From Candidatus Brocadia sp. (GTDB taxonomy: Bacteria > Planctomycetota > Brocadiia > Brocadiales > Brocadiaceae), in NCBI GenBank assembly GCA_011525665.1, contig WYAU01000028.1, positions 1 through 41,734 of the forward strand: a stretch of 41,734 bases of DNA, read 5' to 3'. Under the pieces are notes generated by a model, which was given only the letters and a program-made list of their open reading frames with translations, was not told where the DNA came from and did no database searches. The translations under genes were made by a program, and so were the position numbers. Positions 36,811 through 41,734 of this stretch are shown here, in pieces; the first letter of the stretch is position 1; each line of letters begins with the position of its first letter.

Positions 36811-37022
36811 AAATTTTTTTGACCGCAGGCAACAGCAAACGTTCGTTATTTTAAACAATGAAGAGATTTGAATGCAAGAAAAACATTTGCAGAGAGACGG
36901 GGTTTCTCCGAGAAACAAACAGGAGATGATACGGTGAGGAACGAAACCTTATAACTTCTCAACTTCTTCACCGTTTGTCTTTTGCTCTGTTCTCATGGGT
37001 AAGCGAACCGATATCCTCCTCA

Positions 37023-37319
37023 TTATTTATAATAATTGCAGGTTGAATCTCCTGACGAGAATGACGGAGGTGCAGTGCATCGTTCGAGGAATTCCAGATA
37101 CATATACGCTTCTTCAAAGGTTCGTCCGCACATCTCTTCCGCAGGCCGAAGGTTTAAGCAAACCTCAGGCCTTTCCCGTTTACCCATAAGGAGGCAACGA
37201 TTATCCGGACTGAGTTGCAGACACCGGACGCCGGCGGGCTTGCCGTCCGGCATACCCGGAATCGGGGACGAAATGGATAATGCAATACAACATGCCCCGC
37301 ACCCTATTCTACATTCCAA
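37023..37319 (-). CDS. YkgJ-type cysteine cluster protein
   Basis: A 98-aa protein with CRIGCGACCIALSISSP at the N-terminus and further Cys in RCLQLSPDNRCLL and PEVCLNLRPAEEMCG. This matches the small YkgJ/UPF0153 family thought to bind zinc or an iron-sulfur cluster. Length is usual. The role is unknown. Confidence 0.82.
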   Translation of the reverse strand: MECRIGCGACCIALSISSPIPGMPDGKPAGVRCLQLSPDNRCLLMGKRERPEVCLNLRPAEEMCGRTFEEAYMYLEFLERCTAPPSFSSGDSTCNYYK

Positions 37320-37437
37320 ACAAAATCCTCCTGAAGCACCCTAAATTCGTAAGCGTCAGTGGGTGCACAAATCCCGTGCGGCACGCTTTGAACAGCATTC
37401 TGCCGCCGTTTTGATTGAATACAGAGGCGCGTCTTTC

Positions 37438-38610
37438 TCATTTCACCGAAATCTGCTTTTTCACTGTGTCCGAGATTTCCCGGAGCAGTGTTTCATCCGG
37501 GACATACTGAATCTTTATGGTTTCCATCATCTCAAAACCGCATTCTTTCAAAACGCTCTCTATATGATTGACCGCCTGCCCTCCCCAGCCATAAGAGCCA
37601 AAAGCAAGTCCAACCCTGTTTTTCGGAGATAGCCCCTTTAAATACGTCAAAAACCCTGACACCGTAGGGAGCATATTGCTATTCAAGGTAGGAGAACCCA
37701 CGCAAATAAACTGCGCAGTCAAAACATCTGCAATGATATCGGAGATATGATTTTTTCTAAGATTGAGCATCTTTGCGCAAATCCCCTGAGATTCAAAGGC
37801 TTCCTGTATCGTTTGAGCAAGCTTTTCCGTGGAACCCCACATGGTATCAAAGATTATCAGCCCTTTTTTTTCTGTCCGGTTGGCAGCCCATTTCCTGTAT
37901 TCATCTACAATGACATTTACATGAGAACGCCAGATAACACCATGGCTTGGGGCAATCATGTCAATGGGAAGAGGAGAAATCAAATCCATCGCCTTCTGAA
38001 CCAGGCCGGAATAAGGTAAAACAATATTGGCATAATACTTTTTTGCTTCTTCAACGACAATACCCCGGGAACATTCATCATCAAACCTCTCAGAAGAGGC
38101 AATATGTTGTCCAAAGGCATCGTTGGAAAAAAGAATATTATCTTCCACCAGGTAACTCACCATATTGTCCGGCCAGTGAACCATGGGAGTAAGAATAAAT
38201 TTTATATTTTTATTGCCGAGAGAAATCGTTTCGTCCGACTTGACGACCTGAAAATTCCAATCCTTGTTTTTATAATGGGCTATGAGCCCCTTCTGTCCGT
38301 TCGGGGATGTTATAATTGTGGCATTTTTCGCCGTTTTCATGAGCAGAGGCAGGCTGCCCGAATGGTCCATTTCCACATGGTTTGAGATAATGTAGTGGAT
38401 CCTGGAAGGATCTGTGAGATGTGATAGCCTCCGTATCATTTTGTCATAAAGATAAGGCCTTACGTTGTCGATTAAGGTAATTTTCTCATCCAGTATCAGG
38501 TATGCGTTATACGTTGAACCCCGGTGAGTCGAATAGCCGTGAAAATTCCTCAAATCCCAGTCTATTTCTCCGACCCAATAAACATTTTCCTTTAGTTTTA
38601 TTGGCTTCAT
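37438..38610 (-). CDS. fprA: Class A flavodiiron protein (NO/O2 reductase)
   Basis: A 390-aa cytoplasmic enzyme reducing NO to N2O and/or O2 to water. The beta-lactamase-like domain holds the di-iron ligands: H78, E80, D82 and H83 (NHVEMDHSG), H145 (MVHWPDNM), D164 (SNDAFGQH) and H223 (PSHGVIWR). The flavodoxin domain starts near 253 (IIFDTMWGSTEKLA) and binds FMN. It has no rubredoxin extension, so an outside donor is needed. It is a plausible protector against O2 and NO in an anaerobe handling nitrogen oxides. It is transcribed alone, with no gene in 38611-38827. Confidence 0.94.
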   Translation of the reverse strand: MKPIKLKENVYWVGEIDWDLRNFHGYSTHRGSTYNAYLILDEKITLIDNVRPYLYDKMIRRLSHLTDPSRIHYIISNHVEMDHSGSLPLLMKTAKNATIITSPNGQKGLIAHYKNKDWNFQVVKSDETISLGNKNIKFILTPMVHWPDNMVSYLVEDNILFSNDAFGQHIASSERFDDECSRGIVVEEAKKYYANIVLPYSGLVQKAMDLISPLPIDMIAPSHGVIWRSHVNVIVDEYRKWAANRTEKKGLIIFDTMWGSTEKLAQTIQEAFESQGICAKMLNLRKNHISDIIADVLTAQFICVGSPTLNSNMLPTVSGFLTYLKGLSPKNRVGLAFGSYGWGGQAVNHIESVLKECGFEMMETIKIQYVPDETLLREISDTVKKQISVK

Positions 38611-38827
38611 AAATCTCTCTCCTCAGGATAAACACGGACAAACAAAGTTTGCCCGTACCGCCCTAAATTCCATTCCTCGTAAATTACCTCTCCGTAAAAG
38701 AGTAACAGTTCACTCCGTCTTTCATCACGCCCTGCGAAAAAAATAGCATCCGTGTTTATTATATAGAGATACTCCACATGTTTCCAAAGTAATTTTACCA
38801 GCGTTGGAGCATAGGAGGGGGAACTTT

Positions 38828-40390
38828 TTATTTCAAACGAAAAACTTTAAAGCCGGGAAGACTGACATCATTGTCTGGCATTGTCAGGGGAAAATACCAT
38901 TGCTTCGAAAAATGATCGAGATAATCCTTATCCGTATCGTAAAAAACGAAAAGCGCAGATTTTGGCATAGGACCTTTATAACTAAACCGCTCATAAAGTT
39001 TCTTCTTTTCCGGAGTACTTCCCATACCGCCCAGCTCTAACAGCCAGAGCAGCTTTATCCGATGCCTTTGCTCTTTCGGCATTAGATAGTAGAATGTAAA
39101 TACATTGATATTTGAGATAAATATCGACTCGGCGTCCGTCTGTGCCAGCTTTTCCACTATCCGGCGATGGTCATAATAATCCCAGGTGTTGTCGTATTTA
39201 CCGCCCACATAGACAGAAGGGCTGATAACGCCGCTTGAGCGGCTGTTCGGAATATAGTAATTCATCATAAGGAGCATCAAATGCAGTGAAATCATGACGC
39301 CACCGATAATGCGCCACCTCCATGCATAGAGGTCTTCCATCCATATTCCGATCAAAATCGGAAAGATCCATACCGGAATCAACCAGAGGCGTGAACCCAT
39401 TGAGCCAAATGGTGTCATCCGCCAGATTCCCATGAAGTTAAAAACGAGAAAAACCCATATCCCCCAGAATAGTTTCTTTTCTTCTTTCCCGTGTTTTGAG
39501 AAGTAAAATGTGGCCGGAACGACAAGTGAAAATCCCAGTATACCCCATACACAGGGAACGACGCTCCCTCCTGAAAAACGGGCAGAGAGACCATCGCCTG
39601 AGAGCGTATAGAAAAGATTGGAAAGTGAAGTTTGCAGCGAAGCCGGAGGGATATCCGGCCTTTTTTGAAACAAAACGTTTCCATAAATAAATGCTGAAAC
39701 AAATCTCGGTGTGAATCCCACCACAATTCCGAGTGAACAGAAGGCGCTGTTGATGAAAAATTGCCGGAGCCCGGGCCTCATGAATAATACGTAACACATA
39801 ACAAGAGACAGGGCGCTGGGCAGGAATATTATATGATTCCATACGCCAAGTGATAACTGAATGCCGGCGAGGATAAACCCTGTTCTGCTGATGTACTGTC
39901 TTTGGCTCCGGCATAGTCTCACATACACCCAGACCGTTCCAAAAAAAAGGAAAGGATTCAGGACAAATACATCTCCGCTCAGTCGTGAAAGCATGATGAC
40001 AGAAGGAAAGGTTATAAGGAGGAAAGCAATCCATCGTGCACGAACAGGAGAAAATTGCCGAACAATGTCATAAATTGCGGTAATCGTTATGAGTGTGAAA
40101 ATCGGACCCGGACACCGCAAGCTCCAGATAGAATTCCCGAAAATCTTTGTAATGAAGGCAAGCAAGTATGAATGGAGGGGAGAGGTATAGTAATTGAAAA
40201 TGCCGTACAGCGGCCTGGCGCCATCAAGGATCATTTCTGCAAAAAGACCAAATACCGCTTCATCCCGGTGCAGTCCGACAATATCCTCCAGTTCCCAAAA
40301 TAGAATAATGATGCCTGTGCATAGCCAGGCGGGATACCATGCTCTTTTTTTTATTTCATTCACCATTTTTGGCAGTTTTCTTTTTATCAC
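38828..40390 (-). CDS. GT39-type membrane glycosyltransferase (ArnT/PMT-like)
   Basis: A 520-aa integral membrane protein with about ten helices. GLHRDEAVFGLFAEMILDG near residue 40 carries the acidic motif (DE) of GT-C enzymes, which use lipid-linked sugars. NYYTSPLHSYLLAFITKIFG follows as in the RgtA/B/C/D-like group. A soluble C-terminal part (~395-520) faces the periplasm. GTG 40390 lies behind GGAGGG. The sugar and acceptor are unknown; lipid A, glycans or proteins are possible. Confidence 0.8.
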   Translation of the reverse strand: MIKRKLPKMVNEIKKRAWYPAWLCTGIIILFWELEDIVGLHRDEAVFGLFAEMILDGARPLYGIFNYYTSPLHSYLLAFITKIFGNSIWSLRCPGPIFTLITITAIYDIVRQFSPVRARWIAFLLITFPSVIMLSRLSGDVFVLNPFLFFGTVWVYVRLCRSQRQYISRTGFILAGIQLSLGVWNHIIFLPSALSLVMCYVLFMRPGLRQFFINSAFCSLGIVVGFTPRFVSAFIYGNVLFQKRPDIPPASLQTSLSNLFYTLSGDGLSARFSGGSVVPCVWGILGFSLVVPATFYFSKHGKEEKKLFWGIWVFLVFNFMGIWRMTPFGSMGSRLWLIPVWIFPILIGIWMEDLYAWRWRIIGGVMISLHLMLLMMNYYIPNSRSSGVISPSVYVGGKYDNTWDYYDHRRIVEKLAQTDAESIFISNINVFTFYYLMPKEQRHRIKLLWLLELGGMGSTPEKKKLYERFSYKGPMPKSALFVFYDTDKDYLDHFSKQWYFPLTMPDNDVSLPGFKVFRLK

Positions 40391-40647
40391 CCGGCCCTCC
40401 GTAACAATACCGGCATATGTGCACGAACGGGCGGTCTGACGGAATAAGATGCGGTTACCGCATCGCCTTTTTGCAGCCGGGAGAGGTGCTGCAATACCCC
40501 TTTTTACAGGCCTCTTTTGCGTCGTGGGGGGAATCTCTCCATCGGGGGGAAACGCGTTCCCTTATCGGAAGCAATAAACTCCGGAATATAACTGCAAACA
40601 GGGAACAGGGAATAAATCTGACCGTGCTCATCCAATAACATGAATTA

Positions 40648-41298
40648 TTATTTCCCTTTCAGCGTATCCTGATAGAGTTCCCGGAATTTCTTTACCTTGG
40701 GGTCAATTATGATACGGCAATATGCTTGTCCGGGATTCAGTTTATAGTAATCCTGGTGATAATCTTCTGCCTTATAAAAGGCCTTAAATGGCACAATCTC
40801 GGTCACGATAGGATCGCTCCATAATTTCTCTGACTGAATCTCACGGAGCACCTCCCCGGCGATGGCCCTTTGTTCCTGACTACGGTAGAAAATCACTGAA
40901 CGGTACTGTGTTCCGACATCCGGGCCCTGGCGGTTCAGGGTAGTGGGGTCATGTACGGTGAAGAAAATTCTGAGAATTTTCTTCACTGAAATGACCTTCG
41001 GATCGAATGTGACCTGTACCACTTCGGCATGTCCTGTCTTCCCTGTACAGACCTGTTGGTACGTAGGATCATCCACCCGGCCGCCTGAATACCCGGATTC
41101 CACCTGCTCCACCCCTTCCAGCTCTTCAAAGATCGCTTCGATGCACCAGAAACAGCCCCCGCCAAACGTCACGATTTCTTTGTTTTGCGAGGAAGTGACA
41201 GCTAGATCCTTTGATTGGTTCATATTTACAGGGTCCTTCAAAGTGCCGGACAGCACCACGCTGCCCAGTAATAAGCCTAAAAATACTTGTGTGATCAT
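40648..41298 (-). CDS. msrA: Exported peptide-methionine (S)-S-oxide reductase
   Basis: A 216-aa enzyme repairing Met-S-sulfoxide. The catalytic motif is GGCFWCIE (C49, C52). GYSGG, GHAEVVQVTFDP and FYKAEDYHQDYY are conserved. The first ~20 residues (MITQVFLGLLLGSVVLSG) form a signal peptide or lipoprotein-like anchor, so it probably acts outside the cytoplasm. The resolving Cys is not obvious; one Cys lies in QAYCRI near the end. Confidence 0.94.
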   Translation of the reverse strand: MITQVFLGLLLGSVVLSGTLKDPVNMNQSKDLAVTSSQNKEIVTFGGGCFWCIEAIFEELEGVEQVESGYSGGRVDDPTYQQVCTGKTGHAEVVQVTFDPKVISVKKILRIFFTVHDPTTLNRQGPDVGTQYRSVIFYRSQEQRAIAGEVLREIQSEKLWSDPIVTEIVPFKAFYKAEDYHQDYYKLNPGQAYCRIIIDPKVKKFRELYQDTLKGK

Positions 41299-41734
41299 AG
41301 AAAAGTATGTACCTCATGGCTTTGCCGCAAAAAAATATCAGATGACAATGATTCCTCCAGTGAGTAATGCGATGTGATACCCCCCGGGATACAAAAGAAG
41401 CTATCTTCGTCATGACTGAATTTTATGCCATGCTTCACGGCAAAAGTCAATAATTAACTAAGCAAAAAACTGAGCAAAGGTCTTACTCCTTTCCGGAAAG
41501 CGATTACTTTCGGAGCCAAACTATTTGCAAGATTATCATGTCCTTTGCATGAAAATATTCCTTTTCCGAGAACGTCCAGGAACAAGTTAATTCCCTTCCT
41601 GGGAGGGGCTAACCCGCATTTCTCACAGAGGGTAATTTGTGATATCAAAAGGTTTCAAAATACATAATGAGTTTGGTATCCAAGACTGATTTTTCTGCTT
41701 TTATGCATCAACATTGAATATCCTGATCGTTTTA
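41299..41734. other. Right end of window, no confident gene
   Basis: The 436 bp before the window end hold only a doubtful 64-codon minus-strand frame (41454-41648, TTG start, with one CEKCG cysteine pair). No ribosome site or family was recognised, so it is not called. The region might be the edge of a gene or repeat outside the window. Confidence 0.3.

Noticed and set aside
39438-40034. Minus-strand 198-codon frame in the GT39-type gene
   Set aside because: Same strand but a different frame of a well-supported membrane protein; its translation has no domain and is rich in Arg/Ser/Cys as frame-shifted membrane genes are.

Overview
The window looks like chromosomal DNA of a Gram-negative bacterium, most likely an anammox planctomycete (Brocadiales). 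This is an inference. It rests on the moderate GC content, frequent TTG/GTG starts, a lipid-type gene set (AcpS, a B12-type radical SAM enzyme and two ketosynthase-like proteins), a class A flavodiiron protein and a complete F-type ATP synthase operon. No rRNA, tRNA, CRISPR array, integrase or intact insertion sequence was seen.

Region 1 (1-8.6 kb) is signalling. The end of an ABC-type substrate-binding protein precedes a 1275-aa membrane histidine kinase (HAMP, two GAF, three PAS) and its NtrC-type regulator, which has a good sigma-54-like promoter. A 650-bp gap follows. It holds a 46-nt perfect palindrome, a second sigma-54-like element, a 22-codon membrane peptide ORF and a terminator. Then come a PAS/HD-GYP protein whose PAS is nearly the same as one in the kinase, a DUF2325 protein and a small zinc-ribbon protein.

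Region 2 (8.7-14.4 kb) is the most interesting. It carries holo-ACP synthase, a cobalamin-type radical SAM enzyme, a ketosynthase with an intact Cys-His-His triad, and a second ketosynthase that has lost all three residues (Phe, Asn and Glu instead). The pair recalls ketosynthase/chain-length-factor heterodimers of type II polyketide systems. In an anammox context it is a candidate for unusual (ladderane-type) lipid synthesis. An iron-sulfur flavoprotein lies convergent to it.

Region 3 (14.5-24.9 kb) has purN and hemL in divergent orientation, then a PhoU-like gene that runs directly into atpZ-atpI-atpB-atpE-atpF-atpH, a 250-bp gap with a strong hairpin, atpA-atpG, and atpD-atpC with a terminator. 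This is a full F1Fo ATP synthase.

Region 4 (25-41.7 kb) is mixed housekeeping and accessory genes: a Uma2-family protein, dTDP-glucose 4,6-dehydratase, a small membrane protein, tsaB with a repeat-like in-frame insert, precorrin-6A reductase, an NfeD/SPFH pair, a TauE/SafE transporter, an aldo/keto reductase, a secreted esterase, exonuclease III beside a decayed gene, a class II aldolase-like protein, a YkgJ-type cysteine cluster protein, a flavodiiron protein, a GT39-type membrane glycosyltransferase and an exported MsrA. Small palindromic repeats are scattered through this part.
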